DNA from: Sipunculus nudus
Taxonomy: Eukaryota; Annelida; Sipuncula; Golfingiida; Sipunculidae
Assembly (NCBI GenBank): GCA_026874595.1
Contig: CM049317.1
Location: forward strand, 25,882,401-25,946,400
DNA length: 64,000 bases
Reading direction: 5' to 3'
Below are positions 10,025 through 19,735 of the stretch, piece by piece (within the stretch, counting starts at the first letter, position 1; each line of letters starts with the position of its first letter). The notes under the pieces are model-generated. The model searched no databases. It was not told the origin of the DNA and saw only the letters and a list, made by a program, of their open reading frames with translations. Made by a program: the position numbers and the translations under genes.

Positions 10025-10666
10025 CTAATCTATTAATTTATTTAGCTTTGTCTGGCCACCACCTTGTGGTTTCCTGTGTGGCACAGAATATACAACATCA
10101 GCAACTGTTTGTCCTTCCTGCATATCTAACGAGAACGGTTGGTTTTCACGTGACTTGCGCTTATTCGCGCTCAGTTCCTGACCTTTACCTGCAATCTCTG
10201 TTTCCATGGAATCATAAACAATGTTGTCTACCATATCGGTATTCACGTTTATTTCTTCATTTTCCTTCTCTGTTTTTCCGCCATCTTTCCGTTTCTTTTG
10301 AGGTACAGAGTACACACAGTTACCTCCAGCTTGGCCCTTTTCCTCCTTTATGCCATCACATAATTTGCCCTTCTTCTTCTCACACAGATTTTGACCATGA
10401 CCTTTAGGCCTTTTATCAACTGATTCGTAGACAATGTTCGCTATCATGGCCTTAGACAGGCTTTGTTTGGTAGCACGATTATTTTTTTCTCCATCGACCA
10501 GTTCATAGCTACTGTCAGTATCCGGACGTGACGTGTAGTTTTCAGTCCCCTCGGATGTGTAGATGATTACATCACTGGCTTCTGCGTACTCAAAGTTTTG
10601 GTCATCCCCATTAACTGTATGTAGAGTTTGCGTATTACTGTGAATGATGAACCGGTTCGTTTCATT
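10025..10666 (-). CDS. gene A cytoplasmic tail exon, tyrosine-motif rich
   Basis: The acceptor ACTTTCAG precedes AATGAAACG at 10666 (phase 0), and the frame runs about 213 residues to TAG at 10027-10025. It is charged, low in hydrophobics and has repeated tyrosine motifs: F-E-Y-A-E, S-S-Y-E-L-V, N-I-V-Y-E-S-V, C-V-Y-S-V-P, N-I-V-Y-D-S-M, V-V-Y-S-V-P. Two fit the ITIM pattern (I/S-x-Y-x-x-V), and the Y-S-V-P pair resembles Y-x-x-P SH2 docking sites. Genes B and C share N-I-V-Y-E at the same place, which supports the tail assignment. Function is inferred from motifs only. Confidence 0.75.
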   Translation of the reverse strand, partial: NETNRFIIHSNTQTLHTVNGDDQNFEYAEASDVIIYTSEGTENYTSRPDTDSSYELVDGEKNNRATKQSLSKAMIANIVYESVDKRPKGHGQNLCEKKKGKLCDGIKEEKGQAGGNCVYSVPQKKRKDGGKTEKENEEINVNTDMVDNIVYDSMETEIAGKGQELSANKRKSRENQPFSLDMQEGQTVADVVYSVPHRKPQGGGQTKLNKLID

Positions 10667-11695
10667 CTGAAAGTAAATATACGTTTTTTTTATATTCATA
10701 TACTGACAAATAAAAAGGGAGATAAATTATCCTTGAATTATAACCGTCCTTGTGCCAGCAATAGATCGAAACAGATATTTAAGATAAATATTGCACGAGT
10801 AGATTGTTAATTTCTTGAATTCTTAAGGAAATATAACTTCAACATACCAACATATAAAAACAACTAATTTACAACAGGAGTTGCCTACTCAGACATGATT
10901 CCAAGAAACTCAGACATGATTTCAAGAATATGACAGTGGTACTCGAAAGCATATCTCCGAAATGAGGTTTGTAGAACGGAGTCCAAACTTAGGACTTCCC
11001 TGTTAGTCTATTCCTCGGTGCAATAAGGGGCAAACAGCTCAGTGATTCTTATGTTCAACTATTGTGGTCGGGTATAAAGGACGTGGCACGATCTGTGATC
11101 TAGTCCTGTCGACGGATGATATTCAAGCAGCGCGCTGTGGCATAGTAGCTGCACGAACAAATGCTCTAGCTCTTTATCAGAGGAACAACATCTATATAAA
11201 CTGGAAATGCTCGCACACTTTGTTTTATTTGAATTATTTGCGAAAGATACTTTTAGATAGAACACACGCTGGTAACTTATTGGGTCGAGATTTGGACAGA
11301 TATGGTCACTCGTCAAAATTTGTGGTGATAATTGATAAATCACTGGTAAATAATAACCTCACTTTTTAAAAGTGAATGTACGATCTGTGTAATTTGTAAC
11401 GTACGCTATTAATTTTCAAATACTGTGTCATGGTTATAACTCATGTAAAATCGCCCATGTTTACCGTATCTTACCTAAGGTTCAGAGGTCTGGAATAAGG
11501 ACAATTTCTTACAGGTAGGCTGCGACATGATGTTGGAATGAAAATGTTTAGTACAATCGCTGTAATATTGATTGATTGAACAGTTTTCTTCTATTTGATG
11601 CGCAATCGAATTTTTATTTACAACAATACACATTTAAGATGTTTGGAGAGTGCTTCCGGAATAACGCCATGGGCAGGATTCCCGTGTTGTACAAA

Positions 11696-11811
11696 TTAGC
11701 TTCGGCCTTTCCAGCGGCGGCGACTCAGATCTACAACTCTCGTTAGCAACGTGCGACACGGTCTCATGCGAAGACGGTGTAGGTGGTTTAACCGATATAG
11801 CCTGATTACGC
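11696..11811 (-). CDS. possible basic juxtamembrane exon of gene A
   Basis: An acceptor (GTAATCAG) at 11811 would join the membrane exon in phase 2 and give a basic stretch (R-L-Y-R-L..R-L-R-M-R), comparable to the K-R-R-R-R and M-R-R-R-R starts of the tails of genes C and B. No strong phase-0 donor to the 10666 exon is visible, so the connection is unproven. Confidence 0.25.
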
Positions 11812-12035
11812 AGATAGAACAGGCAAAACCGAGAGGTAAAAAAAAGGTAAAAGTTGTTGCCTTATGCCATAATAAGACGAGTGACGCCGCTACAATCCGC
11901 CTGATTATATGAACATTGACGACAGGAAAATTTAACGGTTCCATGGTGTAATATGTGTGTGCTGAGTCGGACATGTATATCCAGCTTCACCAGTTTATAT
12001 AAACCGTGATAGTGAATCTGGTAATGAACCCTTAC

Positions 12036-12135
12036 CTGATTAAACATATCATGATAGACGCAAATACAAGAAGTATAGCTCCGCCTATTCCCAATCCAAC
12101 CTTGACTGAGAGGCCCATCGAGTGTTTCTGCTTGC
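12036..12135 (-). CDS. gene A transmembrane exon
   Basis: Acceptor CGCTTCAG before 12135, donor CAG/GTAAGG at 12036; phase 1 to 2, as in the membrane exons of B and C. It encodes a short stalk and a helix of about 22 residues, V-G-L-G-I-G-G-A-I-L-L-V-F then S-I-M-I-C-L-I, ending in a basic residue. The small-residue start and the basic flank fit a single-pass type I anchor. Confidence 0.85.
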
Positions 12136-12213
12136 CTGAAGCGATATACAGGAATAGGACACACGTGTGGCTTTCAGAACATGACTATGTACATACTATG
12201 TAACTGAAATAAA

Positions 12214-12219
<6 letters not shown>

Positions 12220-12257
<38 letters not shown>
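12220..12257. repeat. (TA)n microsatellite
   Basis: About 18 TA units just upstream (gene sense) of the gene A membrane exon. Confidence 0.9.
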
Positions 12258-12260
<3 letters not shown>

Positions 12261-13365
12261 ATAAACACCATATTGGATTTAATATCTACAGGGTGCTTTA
12301 CGTATTGTGTATGTTTCTCTATATAATTATATATACATGTGTGTTTTAATATTTTAATCACATATACAAATTACATGGAATTCGATAATGCATTGATTGG
12401 TAATACTTTCATTAGCAATACTTTTTTTCATTTATAAAAACTTGCTGAGAAAGATTTTATAGTAGAGATTGCTTTTAAGTGTTACGCAGTAACTGTATTT
12501 ACGCACAATCAAGGACATGACTGAAATATTCTACAGTATAGGCAGGTGGCATTGGTAAGATATATTTGATAAATTATCAGGGTTTTCCATGGGGCATCAT
12601 TTTGAAAAGTCCAAAACAATAAAAGGCCCTGTAACAAGAGCTCGCTTTTGTTAGTGGTCAGTGCAGATACACTTTTTTACGCTGAGGGCTCAATAGTCGA
12701 GCAACCAAAACAGGTTTCGCAAAATCCCGCTTTCCTGAAATTCCCACATTATTATCATAAAGTAAATGATATATAAAAGCAAGCTTATTTGGCCAAAATC
12801 AGTGGCCATTTCCCTCATCGGTCCATCTAAAACCACTATAACAACTTATTCTTATACTCTGTATTTAAATACTTCTAATCTTACATTTAATATTTCAGGC
12901 TAAAATATCCATGGAAAATAACCAACATTTCAGTCATTGGGGTTTATCTGCACCTTCTCAACATTCACGGACCCGTCTTTCAATATATATAGAACAAATC
13001 ATTCAGACACCCTTTTCACATTTTCTTTCATAATACCACTTAACTAAGCATAATTCCCTATTTTAATGGAGGGAATACAAAAGACCAAGGGAAAACACTG
13101 AGAGAGAGAAGCCCGTTTTATTAAACAGTTTACTTTCATCTACAGTAAAGTTATTATGGAGGAATATCATTATGCCCTTATATATTGGACTTGATCATAC
13201 ATGTTTATTATTTGCGTCACTCTACGATAGCTTGTCCAGTGTAGAATTGTAAATGACTATATATATCTCCCCATTAGTTAGAGAGGGGTTTCTCACGCAA
13301 TGTTTACGCTTATTCTAAGAATTGTGCTCATTTAAATTCATACATAATGCTAGTACGGAATTTGA
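12258..13365. other. intron sequence without recognised features
   Basis: AT-rich intron of gene A. No exon-like open frame with splice sites is visible. Confidence 0.5.
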
Positions 13366-13370
13366 ACCGT

Positions 13371-13523
13371 TACGAAGACAAAATGCTCAGGGGAAATTTC
13401 TGGGCCGATCCGGGATTCGAACCCATAACGGTGGCACACAGGTCCGGCGTACCAACCGCTTCACAAGAAAAGCATGCTTCACTAGCGAGACAGTTCGGTT
13501 CGTTTTTATGTCACCCCGTAACA
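13371..13523 (-). repeat. tRNA-derived SINE-like unit, copy 1
   Basis: On the minus strand it has a pol III B-box (GGGTTCGAATCCCGG type, near 13411-13424) after a GC-rich head. The unit recurs 276 bases on at 13646-13799 with the same order: AATTGCTCAGGGG, B-box, CCGGCGTACCAACCGCTTC, GCGAGACAGTTCGGT, TATGTCACCCCGTAACA. Open frames across both units are incidental. Confidence 0.7.
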
Positions 13524-13645
13524 CACGCCCTCTTAAGAGCGTTCTTCTACCAGAACAAGACTAATTATCCCAGGAGTCACACTTTGGTGAGCTTATTTCC
13601 TGGACCACACAGTGTACCGTATAGATGGACGAGCCCCCATTTTGT

Positions 13646-13799
13646 CACGAAGACAAATTGCTCAGGGGAAAATAATGGGCCGATCCGAGATTCGAACCCA
13701 AGTCGGTGGCGCACATGTCCGGCGTACCAACCGCTTCGCAAGAAAAGCAAGCTTCACTGGCGAGACAGTTCGGTCCGCTTTTATGTCACCCCGTAACAT
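13646..13799 (-). repeat. tRNA-derived SINE-like unit, copy 2
   Basis: Direct repeat of 13371-13523, with B-box complement ATTCGAACCCA at 13690-13700. The two units are about 90% alike by eye. A head-to-tail pair 276 bases apart suggests a tandem duplication including flank. Confidence 0.7.
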
Positions 13800-13810
13800 A
13801 ACTAACCCAC

Positions 13811-13867
13811 CTGCGGATACGTAACTTGATCCAGTATACGGAGATGTTTGCTGTTTCTGTACATCTG
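13811..13867 (-). CDS. gene A stalk exon r1 (57 bases, phase 1-1)
   Basis: Acceptor CTGACAG, donor CAG/GTGGGT. It encodes 19 residues ending S-P-Y-T-G-S-S-Y-V-S-A-G. It shares the ending Y-V-S-x-G with r2 and a similar Ser/Thr/Tyr pattern with r3. Symmetric phase lets it be included or skipped without frame change. Confidence 0.6.
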
Positions 13868-14167
13868 CTGTCAGATTAGTAACATATTTTATAAAACAAT
13901 TCAAATATACAAATAAATAAATTAAATATACGATCTTGGTTAAAATAATCACTGTATAATGACCTTACTGATATAACTTTATTTTCTACAGATATAGACT
14001 AATTTTGACAGGAAAAAAATTAAATATAAAAATAATATAAATTTAATATACGATTTTTGTTAATATAATCGAAAATATAATAATAAAGGCCTATCTTACT
14101 GATACATCGTATTCTTTCTACAGTTATAAGCTCATTTTGACTACAAAAAAATATTAAAATAACCTAC

Positions 14168-14221
14168 CCGTGGAGACATAACTGTTTCCAATGTCGGTCA
14201 TTGTTTTACGTCTGAAGGCAT
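14168..14221 (-). CDS. gene A stalk exon r2 (54 bases, phase 1-1)
   Basis: Acceptor GAAATAG, donor ACGG/GTAGGT. It encodes 18 residues ending D-I-G-N-S-Y-V-S-T-G. Flanking intron sequence near 13.92-14.0 and 14.04-14.14 kb is also duplicated, consistent with local exon duplication. Confidence 0.6.
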
Positions 14222-14451
14222 CTATTTCGTGGAAATACGATATATAATAATTGTTTAACATTACATTTCGTATAACTTGAAAAGTGTCAGATGAGTGAAT
14301 GTACGAGACACCAGCATGTTAATAAATCTATATTCATATCGATACTACATGAAGTAACCCATCGCGATGTTAATATTGAAATATGTTAATTGTGTAAAAC
14401 GTATAAAGTCATATGTACATAGAGCATGTGTGAAATATTAGAATAACGCAC

Positions 14452-14538
14452 CTGTGGAGCAATGACTATTTCCCGTATAGGTGGCTGATTCAGCTATGTC
14501 CGGATCTGTTTTCGGATTGACAACATATTCTCCGGATA
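14452..14538 (-). CDS. gene A stalk exon r3 (87 bases, phase 1-1)
   Basis: Acceptor GGGTTAG, donor ACAG/GTGCGT. It encodes 29 residues including G-E-Y-V-V-N-P and ending A-T-Y-T-G-N-S-H-C-S-T-G. It lies between the CTLD and the membrane exon, hence a likely extracellular stalk; the tyrosines make a cytoplasmic origin conceivable, but the position argues against it. Confidence 0.6.
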
Positions 14539-14811
14539 CTAACCCATTGTATCAGGTATGCATTTAAATATGGTGTATTTGGAAAAATAGTAAACAAAAT
14601 ATGAACTGGTTTTGTTCAGTAATGTATAATATTTGGCAATGGTGAAAGCAATTCTATTATACAAATATCTGAAATCATGGTATTCTTGTGTTTAATTTTA
14701 GTTCACATTTATTTACAGACACTAATCGCAACATTGATGAAGCCTGGTAGCAAAGTATTCTTGAAATTAAAAAGTAAAACAGATGTATTAAATATCAGCC
14801 ATAAAACCCGA

Positions 14812-14873
14812 TTTTCTGGTTACGACTTGTTTTTACCCATCCCATCTTTAAATTTATTGACAAATTTCATGGG
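14812..14873 (+). repeat. left arm of an inverted repeat (right arm 15337-15398)
   Basis: The segment CTGGTTACGACTTGTTTTTA..CCCATCCCATCTTTAAA..TTCATGGGG recurs in inverse orientation at 15337-15398. The arms are about 62 bases, the spacer about 460 bases, and the match about 85-90% by eye. It is a possible foldback or MITE-like element in the gene A intron. Confidence 0.75.
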
Positions 14874-15079
14874 GACAAGAGCTGTTTTGTTCAAAATTCG
14901 TAGATGTCATGACAAATGAGACAGGCCCCCTCTTGCCGGACAGACTGGAGTGATTGGATGTGTGGGTGCAGTTGTCGTAAAAGGTAGGAGTAATCTGCTT
15001 TTTTAGTGAAACAGATTTGTCGTACAAACTGATGAAGGCGAACTAACCGAACTTTAATTATGAACGCTTCACTATATTA

Positions 15080-15262
15080 AAGCACTATCACCGGGGATGT
15101 ATTGAATTAATGTTATGTGAACAACACAAATTATATATATATATGTATGTGTTTGTTCGATCTATGTTTGTGTGTGTGTTAAGGTAGAGCAGTATCACCG
15201 GGATGTTTTGTATTCATTTTATATGAGCAATACACATTATATATGTCTGTGTGTTTATATAT
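15080..15262 (+). repeat. imperfect direct duplication
   Basis: AGCACTATCACCGGGGATGT..ACACAAATTATATAT recurs about 105 bases later as AGCAGTATCACCGGGATGTT..ACACATTATATAT. A simple local tandem duplication between the arms of the inverted repeat. Confidence 0.7.
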
Positions 15263-15291
15263 TCGCAACTCATTTAAAATTATAAAAAAAA

Positions 15292-15336
15292 CAAGCCGTG
15301 GAGGTATAACCATTTCTTATATAGGTCGCGGCAATT
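15292..15336 (-). pseudogene. degenerate fourth stalk exon (r4)
   Basis: The minus strand gives A-T-Y-I-R-N-G-Y-T-S-T, resembling A-T-Y-T-G-N-S-H-C-S-T of r3, and the CTCCACGG edge of r2. The donor is lost (GGCTTGTTT) and no good acceptor is seen. It abuts the right arm of the inverted repeat, which may have damaged it. Confidence 0.35.
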
Positions 15337-15398
15337 CCCATGGAATTTGTCATTAAATTTTAAAGGTGGGATGGGTAAAAACAAATCGTAACCAGAAT
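15337..15398 (-). repeat. right arm of the inverted repeat (left arm 14812-14873)
   Basis: Reverse complement of the 14812-14873 arm with few differences. Confidence 0.75.
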
Positions 15399-15933
15399 AT
15401 TGTGTTTTCTGGGTCGAATATAATATAATTGTATATATCTGTTTTCTTTTCACATTGACATGATATAATTAACATATGTTTTCGCCGAAGGAGATGAAGA
15501 CATGGTTGGCATATCTGGTGGTATAAAACAGTTTACAACGCAGTCAGAAAAATTGCAATTTAGAGTAAAGTAAAAATATAAAAAATAATAAGAGACCGAT
15601 TTCTGTTTAAAATATTTTGATTTTCGAATCTGTCTCTTCGAGAAAAAAAGGTACCTTTGCGTTGTTTGTCAAAATGAACAGAGATAGAATAATCTATATT
15701 TTATGTCCCTACTTTTCTTCAAATCATGTATGGTGACATGATACACACCTTGTTATCTTTTTGTCTAACTTGTGACTATGGCATGATGTAGAATAATATG
15801 TTAAATGCTTGCTGCTTGTAAATGTTTTCTAAAAAAAACCTGTTAGCTCTTATCATGAAAGTGGAAAAGACAAAAAAGCAGACAACCAATATACTGCATG
15901 GTATTAAGTAAACACAGACTTAAAGTAACTTAC

Positions 15934-16110
15934 ATTCACATATGTAATGCTTCACAAGTATCTTCTTTTCTATATCTATGTTACAGTATCGAGCTGTCCA
16001 TTTTCCTTCCCTGGTGAGAGCCAGACACTGGTCATTGATGGGGACTCTGGAATTCCTATCTTTCCAGTGACTGGTCTTGATGTCTTCGGATAAGGTATAT
16101 GTGCCATGAC
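15934..16110 (-). CDS. gene A CTLD exon, C-terminal half
   Basis: Acceptor AACGACAG, donor GAAT/GTAAGT, phase 1-1, 177 bases. It has the cysteine pattern of the C-type-lectin C-terminal half: D-Q-C-L-A-L-T-R-E-G-K-W..R-Y-C and the closing Y-I-C-E-C. Its fellows in B (46557-46709) and C (59837-59983) share D-H-W/S-H-W, R-x-P and the final I-C. The WND motif is absent, so canonical calcium-dependent sugar binding is unlikely. Confidence 0.85.
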
Positions 16111-16704
16111 CTGTCGTTATGAATAATGTTGTTTTAACATTTTTCATTTTAGTCTTTGTATTGGTATTTGGAATGAAAAGATCTCTTTAACAGATACTGA
16201 TGGGCAATTACGAGGCACGAACAGCTAAAAAACCTGCTTGTAGGTATATACCTCTAGAAAGAAAGGAATGAAAAGAAAGCCGTCTATGAAGTAACATAAT
16301 CACGCTGTTTTCAAACGGCACTTGTGTGTTGCTTGAATAGCAAGTAGTTCTCAAAAAATTAATCAAGCATTTAACAGGATGTGTCTAAATTTTTAAGAAC
16401 ATTTTCAGAAAAAAAGGAAAGAACTATATATATCTGAATGATCAGTTTAATAATCACCTGATGGCAGTGCTAAATTCAAAATAAACATCTCTGCGTTTGT
16501 GCTCTTTGGAAATATATCTCAATTAAGACCAGAACGATGAGTGCGAGAAAGTAAAAGTTATGGTCATTTAAGTTTGTTTCTTACGCCATAATTTGTAAAA
16601 TATCATTCCCTTGAGATTTTTTGTCATAATTTGGTAATATTGTTGAACAATGTGTAGCACACACGGAGAATTTGAATTTATCACTGGTTGTATGTAACCC
16701 TCAC

Positions 16705-16977
16705 CCTTGATCCATCTCCAAACGTTGTTGGTTGTTGAAATCCAGTACTTTTCACGCAGATTTATGTTGTATCTGAAGTGCTCTGCCAGTGCCTTGAAAA
16801 CTGTTTTAGGAGTAAGCACAGCCAATGACTGGTTTCTTGTTCCTTGTATGGTGTTATGACATGGGCGAGATGCTTCTTCCCAATCCTTGTGGCTGGTCAC
16901 AAGTTTTAAACACTTTATAGGATTTTTACTGTTGGTAGGTATCTCCCCAGTCTTGCAGATATGTGCTCGTTCCCACC
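16705..16977 (-). CDS. gene A CTLD exon, N-terminal half
   Basis: Acceptor TTCTGATAG, donor AAGG/GTGAGG, phase 1-1, 273 bases. It encodes K-C-L-K-L-V-T-S..D-W-E-E-A..P-C then Q-S-L-A-V-L-T and E-K-Y-W-I-S-T-T-N-N-V-W-R-W. The W-E-E-A and L-A signature with the W-I-S core fits a CTLD; W-x-W precedes the intron as in gene C. No EPN or QPD motif is present. Confidence 0.85.
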
Positions 16978-17256
16978 CTATCAGAAAAGCTGTTATTTTA
17001 TAACAATTGAAGATCCAATGATAATTAATTTATATTTTTTATTGACCCATGTCGCTGTAATCAACCTTTTCTCTAATTTTTCCCTATTCAACTATTAGCT
17101 GTCTCATTAGAAAGTGTTCAAATCACAAGTATAAGACATGCCTACGAGAATTCTTTCATACCAGGTTACGTAACGTTCAACTAAATTTGTTTGTCATCAC
17201 AGTTTATAACACCTTGAAAAAAAAAACATAATGTACATATAAAAAAACAACATCAC

Positions 17257-17403
17257 CTCCGCTACAAAAAGATGGTTTCTTCTTAGCACATGAATCAACC
17301 TCTATGGCTAATTTTCCTTTTTGGGTTCGGTAGATTGCCCCACATAGCGAATCCTTGGGCTGCCTGGTATTTGGAGGCTTCCAAATAGGCCATTCTATCA
17401 ACT
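17257..17403 (-). CDS. gene A exon resembling a CTLD C-terminal half
   Basis: Acceptor TTTTACAG, donor GGAG/GTGATG, phase 1-1. It contains D-S-L-C-G-A-I-Y-R-T-Q-K-G-K..D-S-C..P-S-F-C, spaced like the CTLD-C exon at 15934. Its neighbour on the 5' side is a WSC exon rather than a CTLD-N exon, an odd arrangement that B and C share. Confidence 0.7.
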
Positions 17404-18177
17404 CTGTAAAATAAAGTGTGTATTCTTCTCCAATACAGTTAATCCTGTTATTTTAATAATAAAATACAATATGAAAAACCAAGAAACTGAATTGTGAAAG
17501 GTTCAAGTCACAAAAATAGATAATTATTAAGAGTTGGCAGCAAAATGACATTGTTAAACATAGTTCGCCAAACAAAATATTATTTAGGTTTTAGCATACA
17601 ATCTTGCATAACGGCTGACCTTAAAAATCAATTTGTTAAATTGCTTTGCCGCATTAAATATTCTCAATATTCTTAAGGGTTTTATTTAGTATTCCATCCC
17701 ACTGTTCACGGACGATAAAAATATCCAGTTAATGGTGACATTCAGAACAGGGTTGGGTATTATGCTATAACGCTAAATTACGAATCTAGTTTTTATTAAA
17801 ATAGCTCCGTCGATAATGAGAATGTGGTCATGGTTAGCATGGATTTCAATATTTAAAGAATTCTGCTATAAACCAAGAGATAATTGCAAACCGTGAACAT
17901 TCAATTACAGTCAATCAGTTAAACAAACTTTGGTGATATGATGCATCTCTGAGATTAACTAAACTTTAAATCTACCGTATACAAACGTATGTTTCTTTTG
18001 TATGTTGAAGTGCAATGCAGTTTCAAAAGCTGACGTGACTTCCACAAGTATAATTTTATGTAGAAGTGCAAGACAACCTCAAAACAACTGCGTCTAAAAC
18101 AAAGAGTTATACTTGACTAGATATATGAATAGATATTAACATGCAGACTGGTTGACAAAGATTGCTATTCCACCCAC

Positions 18178-18319
18178 TAGACTTTGTTTTTGCGGCATAC
18201 CAAGCTCGAGATTTCTCTTTTGTTCCACAAAAATATGTTTTGTTCAGACAACCATTCTTGCTGCATTCTGTAGAATAACTATTACCCACACTCCTTCCAC
18301 AACAGCACATGGGCAAGTC
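18178..18319 (-). CDS. gene A WSC-like domain, second exon
   Basis: Acceptor TTTTAAAG, donor CTA/GTGGGT, phase 0-1. It encodes L-P-M-C-C-C-G-R-S-V-G-N..E-C-S-K-N-G-C..Y-F-C-G-T..A-W-Y-A. The C-x-C-G, E-C...C and C-G...Y pattern matches the C-terminal half of WSC domains. Fellows in B and C keep W-C-C-E, two central cysteines and S-x-Y/F-A-I-N. Confidence 0.68.
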
Positions 18320-18514
18320 CTTTAAAAGACAATATTAAATATAAATGTCAGAAAAGACGAACAGGAGAGTCAAATATAACTGAATTGGCAGCCTACCTTC
18401 TTGCCGATAAGAAACATAAATAAACATAGGTACAGCATCAGGAACCTCGATACGAGTATTGAGAGTATGTGTTGTAATGATGATAAAGTAATGTTTCTTT
18501 TATTTATTACTCAC

Positions 18515-18678
18515 GGTTTTGCTGTTGATCACCTTATGCAATGAGTAGTAGCCATACACATCACATTTAGCCTCACATTCTCTTACACTTCTCACTGTTA
18601 CACAGGGTTCCTCCACATTGGTGTTATCGTTCTTCTCATAACAACCCTGGAAATACATCTTTTGAGCCGACCCATCAG
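18515..18678 (-). CDS. gene A WSC-like domain, first exon
   Basis: Acceptor ATTTTAG, donor ACC/GTGAGT, phase 1-0, 164 bases. It encodes Q-G-C-Y-E-K..V-R-E-C-E-A-K-C-D-V-Y-G-Y-Y-S-L. Start G-C-Y, paired cysteines and G-Y-x-x-L follow the WSC N-terminal half. Such domains are extracellular and cysteine-rich; their ligands are mostly unknown. Confidence 0.7.
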
Positions 18679-19680
18679 CTAAAATATAAGATTAAAATCG
18701 CCATTATAGCCGAGGAAGATCTCATAAAATATACATTTACAACATGACCCATTATGTATATACATATATCTTAGAGCATTATAGAACGTGTTTTTTTAAC
18801 TATTTTTACTTTAAGTCGTGCTGTACTATGACCTTTATTATCAAAGCTTGCATTTTGCTAATTTCACATTGATTATTAGATGGTGTTTATTGCATTTACT
18901 TTATCGGTTCATAAGATGTCTCTGTAATGCCCATCTTAGGATCGCCCTGGCTAGAGAGATATAGGTGTAAGTTGCCCTTTGGTATTGATAATATGATATG
19001 TTGAACAAATAGTATGTTTAACATAAAAATGGTAACAATGACACGTAGTTTTGCATAATAAAGAAATAGTATTAATTATAAAACACTCGGAAATACCCTA
19101 TCACGTTATTAATATTATGTTCAGAGCAGTGTTAATAATTAGTAATGAAGTGCATAAAGTAGCCCTCCTGGGCTTGATTGTTATGGTTTATTATCGTATG
19201 GTGTTTTATATAGACGTGTATACTAATTTTGAGGGTATCATGATTTTGCTACCATGAGAATTCTTGCAATTTATGCATTAAAAGGCCGGAAAAACGTTGC
19301 ATTAACGCGTTATTATTATTTAATATTATTCACACGTTAATTATTATTCAAACATATGCTACAAACATACAAACACAAATCATGACAAAATAAAGAAAGT
19401 GACAGTTTACAAGTTAATATATACATTGAGACATGAATAAAAAATAATGTTCATTACAGTGATAAAAAAACAAAAACTTCTTTTAATTGCTATATGAGTT
19501 AAAGTTGTTATTCCATTTATATAGCATTACTCGTTTTCTGTGTGTAGGATTTGAAAGTTTTCCCACCTTTGTTTATTTGTAACCATATTACCTTTGATCT
19601 TAACAAAGTGTTTTCCATTTTATAGGATGTTTAACAAAACACTTATATATGGAGAATGTTGGTAATCGCCCTCTTGAAAG

Positions 19681-19735
<55 letters not shown>

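Noticed and set aside
9985-10407. Plus-strand frame of 140 residues
   Set aside because: It is the shadow of the gene A tail exon, which has the splice acceptor and family motifs on the minus strand.
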